A DNA stretch of 64,000 nucleotides. Source: Amycolatopsis alba DSM 44262. GTDB lineage: Bacteria > Actinomycetota > Actinomycetes > Mycobacteriales > Pseudonocardiaceae. Below are positions 33,601-42,190 of the stretch, piece after piece. Made by a program: the position numbers and the translations under genes. Each line of letters starts with the position of its first letter. Positions within the stretch are counted from its first letter, which is position 1. The stretch covers positions 769,021 through 833,020 of the forward strand of contig NZ_KB913032.1 in assembly GCF_000384215.1 (NCBI RefSeq), in the 5' to 3' direction. The notes beneath the pieces are model-generated. The model had not been told where the DNA came from and did no database searches. It saw only the letters and a list, made by a program, of their open reading frames with translations.

Positions 33601-35085
33601 TCAGAACATCGCCCGCAGCTTCGCCCGGTCGATCTTCCCGTTCCGCGTCGAAGGCAGGGCGTCGAGTTCGGTGAACTGCTTCGGCACCATGAACCGGGGC
33701 AGCCCGGAGGCACACGCGCGGGCCAGCTCGTCCTGATCGACGACAGAGCCGGTCACGCTGGTGTAGAACGCCACCAGCTGGGTGGAGGCGCCGGCCTTGA
33801 CCCCGACGACCGCCGCCCGGCGGACCCCGGCGACCCCGGCGAGCACCGCTTCCACCTCACCCGGCTCGACCCGGTAGCCGTTCACCTTGAGCTGGTCGTC
33901 GAGCCTGGACAGGAAATGGAACCGGGAGCCGTCGAAGCGGACCAGGTCGCCGCTGAAGTAGCAGCGGCGCGTCCCGCCGTCGCGGTGGCCGACCTTCCGG
34001 AACTTCTCCGCGGTGAGCTCGTCGTCGCCGAAATACCCGATCCCGACACAGTTCCCCGCGATGATGAGTTCGCGGGTCTCGCCGGGAGCGAACGGGCGCA
34101 GCTGACCGTCCACATGGCACAGCAGCTCCGCGTCGACGACCGCGGTGCCGATGGGCGGCCGGTCGGGCCAGTTCGTGACGTCACCGGTCAGCCGGTACTG
34201 GGTGACCACGTGCGTTTCGCTGGGCCCGTACTGGTTCACCAGCGTGAGCGCACCGTCGGCGCAGAACTTCCGCACCTCGTCGTTGATCACGAGCTGTTCG
34301 CCCGCCACCGAGATCTCCCGCAGGCTCGGTGTCTTCTCCCCGGCGACGCACGCGGCCGTCGCCAGTCCGTGCAGCCCCACCACCGGCTGGAAGAGCCGGG
34401 CGGCGTCGTGCTCGCGGATGATGTCGAGCAGGGTGAACGGGTCCAGCCTGTCGTGATCGTTCACCACGATCAGGGTCGCGCCGGCGAGCCAGGTCGCCAC
34501 CATGTCCTCGTACACCATGTCGAAACCGATGGACGACATGTGCAGGGTGTTCGGCGGCCGGTCGTGGCTCCACCGCCGCAGGTGCCAGTGCCCCAGGTCC
34601 GCCAGGACGACCGGCGGCACCGCGACCGCCTTGGGCTCGCCTGTCGACCCCGAGGTAGGAATGACGTAGCAGACCGGACCGGTCGCGACCTCGTCCCGTT
34701 TCGCTCCCCGGATCGAGGCGAACGTGTGCTCGGGGATACCCGCCCCGACCGGCGCGCAGTCCCCGTCCCGCAGGATCATCGCGCAGCCCGCGCCGCTCAC
34801 CAGTTTCCCGGTCCAGGCGGGCGGCATGGCCGGATCGATGGACAGCACGCCCGCTCCGACGCGCCATACGCCCAGTACCACCGCGCACCGGTTCCACGAA
34901 CGGGTCCCGTGCACGTCGACGACGTCACCGGGGCCGACACCGCGTTCGGCGAGCCCGCCCGCGATCTCGGCCGACAGCTCGGCGAGTTCGCGGTAGGTGT
35001 GGGACACGCCGTCGTCGACGACCGCGACGGCTTCCGGATTCCGGGCGATGGCCTCGATCAGCGATCGGATCAGCGGGGCACTCAT
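33601..35085 (-). CDS. Stand-alone NRPS adenylation domain
   Basis: The protein has 494 residues; its ATG overlaps the PhyH stop in ATGA. It is a complete A domain: VCYVIPTSGSTGEPKAV (A3), NQYGPSETHVV (A5), RCYFSGDLVRFDG (A7), DDQLKVNGYRVEPGEVE (A8), and the C-terminal lysine in STRNGKIDRAKL (A10). There is no carrier domain after A10. Pocket residues read by eye (FDMVYED, FQPVV, SVAGEQ, QYGPSETHVV) do not match a specificity I recognise. It activates an amino acid as its AMP ester and must load a carrier in trans. Candidates are the PCP-E protein and the A-less last PCP of the large NRPS. Confidence 0.9.
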   Translation of the reverse strand: MSAPLIRSLIEAIARNPEAVAVVDDGVSHTYRELAELSAEIAGGLAERGVGPGDVVDVHGTRSWNRCAVVLGVWRVGAGVLSIDPAMPPAWTGKLVSGAGCAMILRDGDCAPVGAGIPEHTFASIRGAKRDEVATGPVCYVIPTSGSTGEPKAVAVPPVVLADLGHWHLRRWSHDRPPNTLHMSSIGFDMVYEDMVATWLAGATLIVVNDHDRLDPFTLLDIIREHDAARLFQPVVGLHGLATAACVAGEKTPSLREISVAGEQLVINDEVRKFCADGALTLVNQYGPSETHVVTQYRLTGDVTNWPDRPPIGTAVVDAELLCHVDGQLRPFAPGETRELIIAGNCVGIGYFGDDELTAEKFRKVGHRDGGTRRCYFSGDLVRFDGSRFHFLSRLDDQLKVNGYRVEPGEVEAVLAGVAGVRRAAVVGVKAGASTQLVAFYTSVTGSVVDQDELARACASGLPRFMVPKQFTELDALPSTRNGKIDRAKLRAMF

Positions 35086-35882
35086 GCGATCAGGCCTCCG
35101 TCGACCGGCTCCAGGGGCCGGTAGTCACGAGACGCCACGAATTCCGGCCGCGGGCTGGGCACTTCGCGCAGTTCGTTGTCGACACTGTTGTAGCTGACGA
35201 AAGCCATGGTCCGGTCGCTGGGCGACATGTTCGCGCCGGAGCCGTGCGCGATGCAGGGGTGGAAGAACAGCAGGCTCCCGGCGCGGCCGACGACGGACCG
35301 GATCTCCGAACCGGCGGTCACCTTGGCCATCTGCTCGGAATCCAGCGCGAACTTCAGCTTCGCCGACAGATCGGCCTCCCACTGCGAAGTGGCTTCGGAT
35401 TCAGGGCGCCAGCTGGAGATCTCACCGTCGCGATGCGAACCGGGCACGACCAGCAACGGTCCATTGTGCTCGGTCGCGTCGTCCAGCAACAGCGCGACGT
35501 TGACCGCCCGCGGCTCCGGCATCCCGTCCTTCTGCCCCCAGACGCTGTAGTCCTGGTGCCACTGCCAGACCTCCCCGCGCAGCGCCCGCTTGGCGTTGAC
35601 CTTGCACTGGAACACGTGGACCTTGCTCTCCAGCAGCTCCTCCGCCGCCGCCAGCAGCTCGGGCAACCGCACCAGCCGGGAGAACAGCGGGCCCGTGGTG
35701 TGGCAGCCGTGGATGCCGCGCACCGTGGTCCCGTCCTCTTCGAAGATGCGCCCCGGATGCTCGGTCGCGTAGAGATCGGACACCTCGCGGCGCAAGGCGG
35801 CGATGTCGCCGTCGTCGAAAACGTCTTCGAGGAGCAGGAACCCTTCGGACCGGTATTCCGCTATCTGACTTTCCGTGAGCAT
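35082..35882 (-). CDS. PhyH-family Fe(II)/2-oxoglutarate dioxygenase (amino-acid hydroxylase type)
   Basis: About 266 residues from the ATG at 35882; an ATG at 35924 overlapping the upstream stop as ATGA would add 14 residues. The N-terminus LTESQIAEYRSEGFLLLEDV and the iron site H-x-D in WQWHQDYSVWG are typical of PhyH/EctD enzymes. A distal His lies in FFHPCIAHGS, and Arg in SPSDRTMAF probably binds 2-oxoglutarate. Its layout resembles GriE-type hydroxylases of free branched-chain amino acids. It is coupled to the stand-alone A gene, so it may hydroxylate that enzyme's amino acid or its precursor. Confidence 0.85.
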   Translation of the reverse strand: MLTESQIAEYRSEGFLLLEDVFDDGDIAALRREVSDLYATEHPGRIFEEDGTTVRGIHGCHTTGPLFSRLVRLPELLAAAEELLESKVHVFQCKVNAKRALRGEVWQWHQDYSVWGQKDGMPEPRAVNVALLLDDATEHNGPLLVVPGSHRDGEISSWRPESEATSQWEADLSAKLKFALDSEQMAKVTAGSEIRSVVGRAGSLLFFHPCIAHGSGANMSPSDRTMAFVSYNSVDNELREVPSPRPEFVASRDYRPLEPVDGGLIA

Positions 35883-35920
35883 GGCTCGGTTACCTCTCTC
35901 CGTGAATGTGTGGTGCCCGT

Positions 35921-37684
35921 TCATGTCCGGAGCCCCAGTTCGTCGATCACCGCGCTGATGCTGATCACGCTCAGCCGCGCGTCCCCTTTGCCCCCGGCCT
36001 CGATCCGGTCGAGCGCGTCCGCGCGGAAGACACCACCGGCGGCGACCAGATCCCGCCAGCCGTCCATCAGGTCGTCCTGGTCGAGGGCGCTCAAGGCGTG
36101 GGCGGTGAAACCCTGCTTCGCGCGCCGCAGAACCGATTCCGGGACGATGCCCGCATACGCCGACTTGAGGCAGGCCTTGCCCTCGAAGTCGACGACCTTC
36201 TCCTCGTCGCCGATCCGCAGTGCCAGCTCGACGACGGGATTGCCGAGGAACGGATACCGGCCCTCGACGGAGTTGGCCATCAGCATCGCGTCGCCGTGGT
36301 CGCCGAGCAGATGCCCGCCCAGTTGCACGGAGACGTCGGCCACCGACCGCAGCTGCATCGGGGTGAGGGCCGAGACCTCGTCGTCGGAGAAGGGAATCAG
36401 CCTGTCTCTCCAGAATTCCTGGCCACCGAGCGCTTCCCGGCTTTCCGGGGTCAGGACGGCCCGGCGCCCGTCCACCTTTCGCCAGTCGACTTCCCAGGCG
36501 AAATCGGCGCGCCCCCAGGCACTCTCGTTCTCCTCGCGGCGCTGGTGCGGCTTCCTGCGCTGCCCGTCGAACGCGTACGAGTCGTAGCCGAAGAACAGCT
36601 CGTCGGCTCCCTCTCCCGAAAGCACGCCTTTGATCCCGCTGAACCGGACTTCCCGCGAAAGCATCAGGGCCGCGACGTTGTAGGTCTCCCGCTGCGGGGA
36701 ACAGCAGTGCCGCACCATCCGTTCGAATTCGGTGGCGATGTCCTTGGCGAGGCAGGAAACCTCGACGTGCTCGCTGCCGACGGCCTCGGCGATCTCGCGC
36801 TGGAACCGATGCTCGTCCAGCAGCGCGTCGCCGAACACCGCCGAGTACGTGCGAAGCGGTTTCCCCAGGGCCGCGGCGGCTTCCACGACCAAGGTCGAGG
36901 AGTCGAAGCCTCCGCTGAGGTACGCCCCGATCTCGACGTCGGCACGGAGACGATCACGCACCGCCTGCCGGACCCCGTGGCGGATCTCCTCCGCGGTCAC
37001 CGGGGCCCCGCCCGTCTCGAACTCGCCGTACCGCCAATACCGGACCGTCCGGTGCCCGCCGTCGCCGAACCGCACCACGGTCCCCGGCGGAACGGCGCGG
37101 ACGTCCCGCACCAGCGTGCGCGGCGGGACGATGTTGCCGAGCTGGAGATACTGATCGACCGCGCCGAGGTCCAGTCGCCCGCTGCCCGGCACCGACCGCA
37201 CGAGCGGTCCCAGCTCCGAGCAGAAATGCGTCCGCCCGCCCTGCCCGGTGTAGTAGAGCGGGCAGATGCCGAACCGGTCCCGGCCGAGGTGGAGGGCGTT
37301 CTCGGCCCGGTCGTGGATCGCGGTGGCGAACTGCCCGTCGATCAGGGCGAGCCCGGCGGGCCCGTAGCGCGCGAACAGTTCAGGGATGACGGCCACGTCG
37401 ACGCGATTGGCGGTCCGCTCCATGCCGAGCCGGGTGCGCAACTCGGCGGCGTTGTAGATCTCGCCGTTCGTGATGGCGGCGAACCGGCCGCTCGCGTCCT
37501 CGGCGGGCTGCCAGCCGTCCTTGAGCGCGGTCATGCCGAGGCGGCCGAGTTTCGCCGAGAGCACCGGGGTGTTCAGCGAATAGGTCTCGTCGGGTCCGCG
37601 ATGGGTGAGCCGGGAATGCATGGTCGCCGCGATGGTCCGATCGACCTCGCCGTCCGGCGCGAAAGTCCCGCAAAGGCCGCACAT
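35921..37684 (-). CDS. Glutamine-hydrolysing asparagine synthase (AsnB family)
   Basis: The protein has 587 residues from the ATG at 37684, which puts the glutaminase nucleophile at Cys2 (MCGLCGTFAPDG). N-terminal class II glutaminase motifs: THRGPDE, NGEIYN. The C-terminal synthetase PP-loop is AYLSGGFDSSTLV, and GVLSGEGADELFFGYD is also intact. It would convert an aspartate-like beta-carboxylate to the amide with ATP and glutamine. Its gene sits four bases after the A-PCP gene, whose pocket looks Asp/Asn-like. A free or carrier-bound (hydroxy)aspartate is therefore a plausible substrate. Confidence 0.9.
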   Translation of the reverse strand: MCGLCGTFAPDGEVDRTIAATMHSRLTHRGPDETYSLNTPVLSAKLGRLGMTALKDGWQPAEDASGRFAAITNGEIYNAAELRTRLGMERTANRVDVAVIPELFARYGPAGLALIDGQFATAIHDRAENALHLGRDRFGICPLYYTGQGGRTHFCSELGPLVRSVPGSGRLDLGAVDQYLQLGNIVPPRTLVRDVRAVPPGTVVRFGDGGHRTVRYWRYGEFETGGAPVTAEEIRHGVRQAVRDRLRADVEIGAYLSGGFDSSTLVVEAAAALGKPLRTYSAVFGDALLDEHRFQREIAEAVGSEHVEVSCLAKDIATEFERMVRHCCSPQRETYNVAALMLSREVRFSGIKGVLSGEGADELFFGYDSYAFDGQRRKPHQRREENESAWGRADFAWEVDWRKVDGRRAVLTPESREALGGQEFWRDRLIPFSDDEVSALTPMQLRSVADVSVQLGGHLLGDHGDAMLMANSVEGRYPFLGNPVVELALRIGDEEKVVDFEGKACLKSAYAGIVPESVLRRAKQGFTAHALSALDQDDLMDGWRDLVAAGGVFRADALDRIEAGGKGDARLSVISISAVIDELGLRT

Positions 37685-37688
37685 GGCG

Positions 37689-39356
37689 CTACACGCTCCG
37701 CTCTCGCAGCTGATCCGTGAGCACGCGCAGATCTCCGGCGCGCAGGACGTCACGCACCCCCGCGTCCAGCCAGCCCAGCTCGCGCAGCTTCGCGACCAGG
37801 ATCAGCGTCGACGCCGAATCGCCGCCCAGCGCGAAGAAGTTGTCCTCCAGCGAGGCGTCCCCGACGCCGGTGAGGCGGCGGACGAGGGTGATCACCTGCC
37901 GATCCGGGCCCGGCGCCCCGTCTTCGCCGAGGATCCGGTTCCCCCGCAGGGCATCGCGGTCGACCTTGCCGTTGACGGTGTACGGCAGCGCGTCGACGCG
38001 TTCGAGCACGGAAGGAATCTTGTACGGGTCGAGGACCCCTTCCAGATGCCTCCGGAGTTCCCTCGGGTCGGCGTCACCCAGGTAGTAGCAGACCAGGGCG
38101 TCGTCACCGGCGACCTCCGAACCGTCGTGCGATTCGACGGTCAGAACCGCCTCGGCGACCGATTCCGCCTGGCACACGACGTTCTCGAGCTCGCCGAGGT
38201 CCAGCCGGTAGCCGCGGACCTTCACCTGGTGGTCCAGCCGTTCGACGAAGTACAGGCCGCCGTCGCGGAGCTCGGCGACGTCACCGGTCCGATACTCCGT
38301 GCCGTCGCCGAAAGGCCGCACACCGTGTTCGGTCAGATAGCCGGCGGCGACCGCGGAGCCGGTGATCACGATCTCGCCCCGGTGCACAGGGCCCCCGGCC
38401 GACGCGGGCGAATCGTCGATGTCGCGCAGGTGGTAGCCGCAGTCACCGATCAGGTCGCCGAGGGGAACGCCGTCGCGGCAGCCCTCCGGGTCGAGCGGAC
38501 CGCTCAGCAGATTGCACACCGTGGTTTCCGTCGCGCCGTAGGCGTTGTGCAACGCCGCCACCGCGGACCATTTGGCGACCACCGCGGGACGGCACGCCCC
38601 GCCGCCGTTGATCACGTGGCGCAGCCGCATCGCGGCACTGGGCTCCGTCGCGGTCAACGCGAACGGAGTGGTCTTGAGGTGGGTGATCCCGAAGCGCTCC
38701 ACCGTGTCCCGCAACTCGGCGCCGGGTGCCAGGCGTGCTTCGTCGAGCACCACCAGGCAGGCGCCCGCGGTCAGGGTCCAGAGGATCTCGGTCATGCACC
38801 CGTCGAAGGTCAGCCGGGCGAATTGCAACGTCCGCGAGCCCGGCCCCACGGACAGCCGTTCCGCATGCTCCCGGACGACGACGGCGAGCGGTTCCGGGCG
38901 CACCAGGACGCATTTGGGTTCGCCGGTCGAGCCGGACGTCTGGATGGCGTAGCAGAGCTCCCCCTCGACGCTGGGGGTTCCGAGGGATTCCTTGGCACGC
39001 CAGGCTTCCGGGACGTCGGCGAGGTCGACATCGCCGTCCTCCCGAGACCGCGCCAGCCGCCGGACGCCGAGCAGCCGGACCTTCTCGGAGTTCGAAGACA
39101 CGCTGTCCCGGCTGTCGAGGAAGACGAACGGGCGTCGTGCCCGGAGGGCCCCGACCATCGCCGTGATCGCGCCGAGGCCCCTGCCCGCCTCGATTCCGAC
39201 GAACCCGCCGGGCGGGATCTCCGCGCGCAGCTCGTCCGCGAACACCTGGGTGAGCTTGTCGAACTCGCGATAGCGGACCGTCCGGTCCGCCGTCTGCACG
39301 GCGTCACCGTCCGGGTTCTCCCGCAGGGCGCGTTCGAAGGCGTCTACAAGGGACAT
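37689..39356 (-). CDS. NRPS A-PCP didomain, Asp/Asn-like pocket
   Basis: The protein has 555 residues from the ATG at 39356, which has GGAG four bases upstream; ATG 39377 is an alternative. A domain about 1-475: YAIQTSGSTGEPKCVLV (A3), NAYGATETTVC (A5), TEYRTGDVAELRDG (A7), DHQVKVRGYRLDLGELE (A8), NGKVDRDAL (A10). PCP about 485-550 with ALGGDSAST, Ser near 513. Pocket residues by eye are D-G-T-K-I-G-A-V-C-K. Thr and Lys at the third and fourth positions are shared with Asp/Asn-type codes (DLTKxG...). There is no C domain, so it probably presents a carrier-bound residue to tailoring enzymes, as SyrB1 does. Confidence 0.88.
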   Translation of the reverse strand: MSLVDAFERALRENPDGDAVQTADRTVRYREFDKLTQVFADELRAEIPPGGFVGIEAGRGLGAITAMVGALRARRPFVFLDSRDSVSSNSEKVRLLGVRRLARSREDGDVDLADVPEAWRAKESLGTPSVEGELCYAIQTSGSTGEPKCVLVRPEPLAVVVREHAERLSVGPGSRTLQFARLTFDGCMTEILWTLTAGACLVVLDEARLAPGAELRDTVERFGITHLKTTPFALTATEPSAAMRLRHVINGGGACRPAVVAKWSAVAALHNAYGATETTVCNLLSGPLDPEGCRDGVPLGDLIGDCGYHLRDIDDSPASAGGPVHRGEIVITGSAVAAGYLTEHGVRPFGDGTEYRTGDVAELRDGGLYFVERLDHQVKVRGYRLDLGELENVVCQAESVAEAVLTVESHDGSEVAGDDALVCYYLGDADPRELRRHLEGVLDPYKIPSVLERVDALPYTVNGKVDRDALRGNRILGEDGAPGPDRQVITLVRRLTGVGDASLEDNFFALGGDSASTLILVAKLRELGWLDAGVRDVLRAGDLRVLTDQLRERSV

Positions 39357-39379
39357 GGGACTCCAGTTCCGGGGCATGA

Positions 39380-40129
39380 TCACGCGGGCTTGAGGTAGCC
39401 GCCGTCGCAGCGGATCCCGGTACCCGTGATGTAGGCGGCGCGGTCGCTCGCCAGGAAGGTCACCAGCTCCCCGATGTCCTGGGGAGTGCCGTAGCGGCCC
39501 AAGGGAATCGTTTCGAGGACCTCGCCCCGCACCGATCCGGCTGACCGCCCGAGCCGCTCGGCGGTGGCCGCTTCGACCACGCGGAGCCGGTCCGTGTCGA
39601 TCTTGCCGGGCAGTACGTGGTTGACCGTGATGCCGTACCGGCCGACGCTTTCGGCCAGCAGCTTGAGATAGGCCTGCACGGCGGCACGGGCGATGGTCGA
39701 TCCGGCGAGGCCGCCGATCGGCACCGACAGCGAGGTGGAGGTGATCCCGATGAGCCGTCCCCAGCGGTTGCTCTTCATCGACGGCAGACACGCCTCGACG
39801 GCGCTGCGGACCGAAAGGAGCATCGACCGCACGGCCTCGTCCAGCTGCTCACCGGACAGCTGCTCGACCGTTCCGGGGCCGAATCCGGGCGTGTTCAGCA
39901 GGACGACGTCGTACGGGCCGTTCTCGGCGACCAGGTCGCCGACCCGCCGGGGGTCGCCGAAGTCGCAGGCGAACGAGTGGTGACCGGTCCCCGGCAGGTC
40001 CTCGGCCACCTCGGCGGCCCGGATCGCGTCCCGGCCGGTGACCGTGACCGCGTCGCCGGAAGCCGCCAGGCACCGGGCCACCCCGAGCCCGATCCCCTTG
40101 GTGCCGCACAGCACGAGCGCTCGCCTCAT
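39380..40129 (-). CDS. Atypical short-chain dehydrogenase/reductase
   Basis: The protein has 249 residues; its ATG at 40129 overlaps the FAH stop in ATGA. The SDR fold is clear: LCGTKGIGLGVARCLA at the nucleotide site, an LLNTPGFGPG segment where NNAG is usual, ITSTSLS for the catalytic Ser strand, and CDGGYLKPA at the C-terminus. However, the expected YxxxK reads STIAR (after GGLAG), so the catalytic Tyr and Lys seem replaced. It may use another mechanism or have lost redox activity. Operon neighbours suggest work on a keto or hydroxy acid. Confidence 0.83.
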   Translation of the reverse strand: MRRALVLCGTKGIGLGVARCLAASGDAVTVTGRDAIRAAEVAEDLPGTGHHSFACDFGDPRRVGDLVAENGPYDVVLLNTPGFGPGTVEQLSGEQLDEAVRSMLLSVRSAVEACLPSMKSNRWGRLIGITSTSLSVPIGGLAGSTIARAAVQAYLKLLAESVGRYGITVNHVLPGKIDTDRLRVVEAATAERLGRSAGSVRGEVLETIPLGRYGTPQDIGELVTFLASDRAAYITGTGIRCDGGYLKPA

Positions 40130-40956
40130 GGCCCGACGGGGTGGGTGAGGGTGCCCACGCGCTCGACCACGGCCCGCACGACGTCCCCGCCGTCGATCGG
40201 GACGGCGCCAGGGGTGCCGGTGCAGATCACCGTGCCGGGTTCGAAGGTCCGGCCCGCGGTGAAGTACTCCACGAGGTAGCCCAGGTCGTACTTCATGTCC
40301 CGCGGCGTCGCCTTCGCGATCACCTCGCCGTTGCGGACGGTGGAGATCCGGACCTCGTCCAGGCTGCCGCCGGGGAACTCGTCCAAGGTCACCAAGGCCG
40401 GGCCGATACTGCAGAACGTGTCGAACCCCTTCGCCCAGGGGATGTAGCGCGGGTTCTCGCGGATCGCGTCCTCCGCCGTCAGGTCGAGGACGGCCGTGAC
40501 CCCGGCGATGACGGACCGCCAGTCGTCGCGGGACACGTTCTTGCAGCGGGTGCCCACGACCAGGCCCAGCTCCGCCTCCGCGGTGACCCGCCGCGACTGC
40601 GACGGCAGCCGGATGGTCCCGCCGTTGCCGATCAGGCAGGAGGACGGCCGCAGGTACGACCCCGGACCGCGGGCGGGCTGCTCGGTGGCCAGATCCTCCG
40701 AGTGCCGCCGGTAGTTGAGACCGGCGCCCCAGATGTCGGCGTCGCGGTCGGCGATGGTGGCGGCACCGGACAGGTCGACGTCGACCCCGTCGCCCGGCTG
40801 GGCCCTGATCCTGGCCGCCAGGTCGCCGAATCCCTTGTCCCCGACCACGTCCCCGATGCGGGTGAAACCTTCGTAGCCGCTGATCTCCCGCAGCGGGAAC
40901 CACCTGTCGTCGATTCCCGCGACGATGTCCTGTCCGCTGCCCTTGGCCAGCTTCAT
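40126..40956 (-). CDS. Fumarylacetoacetate hydrolase (FAH)-family enzyme
   Basis: The protein has 276 residues with a C-terminal FAH fold. The metal-binding acidic residues are in AEAELGLVVGTRC. The following segment LDLTAEDAIRENPRYIPWAKGFDTFCSIGP matches the NDVSxRD...KxFDTFxPxGP block. The family includes 2-oxo-4-pentenoate hydratases, decarboxylases, acylpyruvases and C-C hydrolases. Because it lies 13 bases after a DmpG-like aldolase gene and overlaps the SDR gene, it probably processes the aldolase product. Which reaction it catalyses is not visible. Confidence 0.85.
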   Translation of the reverse strand: MKLAKGSGQDIVAGIDDRWFPLREISGYEGFTRIGDVVGDKGFGDLAARIRAQPGDGVDVDLSGAATIADRDADIWGAGLNYRRHSEDLATEQPARGPGSYLRPSSCLIGNGGTIRLPSQSRRVTAEAELGLVVGTRCKNVSRDDWRSVIAGVTAVLDLTAEDAIRENPRYIPWAKGFDTFCSIGPALVTLDEFPGGSLDEVRISTVRNGEVIAKATPRDMKYDLGYLVEYFTAGRTFEPGTVICTGTPGAVPIDGGDVVRAVVERVGTLTHPVGP

Positions 40957-40969
40957 CGAGCCAGTCCTC

Positions 40970-42010
40970 TCAGTTCGCCAGCTGGTAGTACCGGGGAGTG
41001 CCGTTGCCGGCGATCCGGGCCGCCGCGGCGTGGAAGTCGGCCGCGCGCGGGCTTTCCCCGGCGACCACGACCGCGGTCTCCATGAGCCGGGCCGGATCGG
41101 TGTGGAACTTGACCGCGAGCTCTTCGACCAGCGGGAAGAAGCCGGAGTGGATACCGATCACGCCACCGAGGACCTGCATCTTGCGGTCCTCGCCGATCAC
41201 GTCCATGTTGACCCGGCAGACCTCGGCGAGTTCGGCCAGCGCCTGGTAGTCGAACCGGTCCGTGTCCAAGATCTTGAGGATCGCGGCGAGGGATTCGGTC
41301 GCGGCGTTGCCCGCCCCTCGGCCGATGCCGTTGAGTGTCCCGTCGAGAATCGTGGCGCCCGCCCGGAAAGCGGTGACGGTGTTGATGTTGGCCAGGCCGA
41401 GATTGTCGTGACCGTGGAAGCCCACGACGGGATACCGTTCGGCGACGGCGCCGACGTACTCCTCGACGGTCTCCGGGATCATCGCGCCGTAGGAGTCGAC
41501 CACGTAGACACCCGCGATCTCCGGCCCGATCCCGTCCAGCATGTCGAGCAGCCGGTGGACCGGCGTGGCACTGGACTTCATCAGGTTGAGGTACACCTGC
41601 CCGCAGACGTCGGTGACCTGCCGCAGGTACGGCAGATGTTCCCGGACCCGGTCCGGCTCCACGCCGACGCGGACGAAGGACATGCCGCGGTCGCACATCT
41701 GCCGGATGGTCGAGGTCCGGGTGAACTCGGGCTGGGCGAACATCCCCCACGGTTTCGTGGCCAGCGTCGACCTGGCGAGTTCACACCAGCTGAAATGGTC
41801 GATGTTGCCCGCTTTGATCCCGGTGCGCTCGGCCTCCAGGCCGATCCCGTGCCCGATCTCGACCTTGGAAACGGGGGTCTCTTCGAGCCGGGCGAGCAGC
41901 TCGACCACGAAATTCTCGTCGAACTGGAAGTCGACGGCGTAGGCACCGTCGCGCAGGGTGCAGTCGAGCAGTTCGATCTCCGACGTGGCCCGCGATCGGC
42001 TGTCTTCCAT
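40970..42010 (-). CDS. DmpG/HMGL-like aldolase (4-hydroxy-2-oxo acid aldolase type)
   Basis: The protein has 346 residues from the ATG at 42010, after GAGGAGGG. The TIM-barrel opens with ELLDCTLRDGAYAVDFQF, the HMGL/DmpG metal and catalytic signature. Further motifs are VVDSYGAMIP and GFHGHDNLGLANINT (metal-binding HxH). The helical C-terminal domain (MQVLGGVIGIHSGFFPLVEE) resembles the DmpG communication domain. There is no acylating aldehyde dehydrogenase partner nearby. A biosynthetic aldol addition of pyruvate to an aldehyde is plausible, giving a 4-hydroxy-2-oxo acid for a non-standard amino acid. Confidence 0.85.
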   Translation of the reverse strand: MEDSRSRATSEIELLDCTLRDGAYAVDFQFDENFVVELLARLEETPVSKVEIGHGIGLEAERTGIKAGNIDHFSWCELARSTLATKPWGMFAQPEFTRTSTIRQMCDRGMSFVRVGVEPDRVREHLPYLRQVTDVCGQVYLNLMKSSATPVHRLLDMLDGIGPEIAGVYVVDSYGAMIPETVEEYVGAVAERYPVVGFHGHDNLGLANINTVTAFRAGATILDGTLNGIGRGAGNAATESLAAILKILDTDRFDYQALAELAEVCRVNMDVIGEDRKMQVLGGVIGIHSGFFPLVEELAVKFHTDPARLMETAVVVAGESPRAADFHAAAARIAGNGTPRYYQLAN

Positions 42011-42046
42011 AGGCTTTCGCCCTCCTCGGATCGGCTCGGAAAGGAC

Positions 42047-42173
42047 TCGTGAGTGGTGACGGGGGTTAGCGCGGACCAGCATTTACCTACCCACGCCTGA
42101 CCTGAGCGAAGGTGGCGGTTCCGCGGCTGTCGGGCAAATACGGGTCCGTCAGAACCGGCCTTGCCACTCACGA
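42047..42173. repeat. Small inverted-repeat element inside the NRPS operon
   Basis: TCGTGAGTGG (42047-42056) and CCACTCACGA (42164-42173) are perfect ends of a 127-base non-coding piece. Similarity continues inward on both sides (GGTT, CGGACC, ATTT, CC at matching positions for about 40 bases). It lies between the aldolase start and the stop of the 2OG dioxygenase gene. The inner CTGACCTG...GGTGG string also occurs at the right end of the 5.1-5.5 kb block. Confidence 0.6.
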
Positions 42174-42190
42174 GGACGGGGTACTCCGCC

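Noticed and set aside
39357..39791. N-terminal extension of the A-PCP frame
   Set aside because: It overlaps the SDR gene in another frame and is Arg/His-rich without A-domain features. The GGAG-preceded ATG at 39356 fits the family start.
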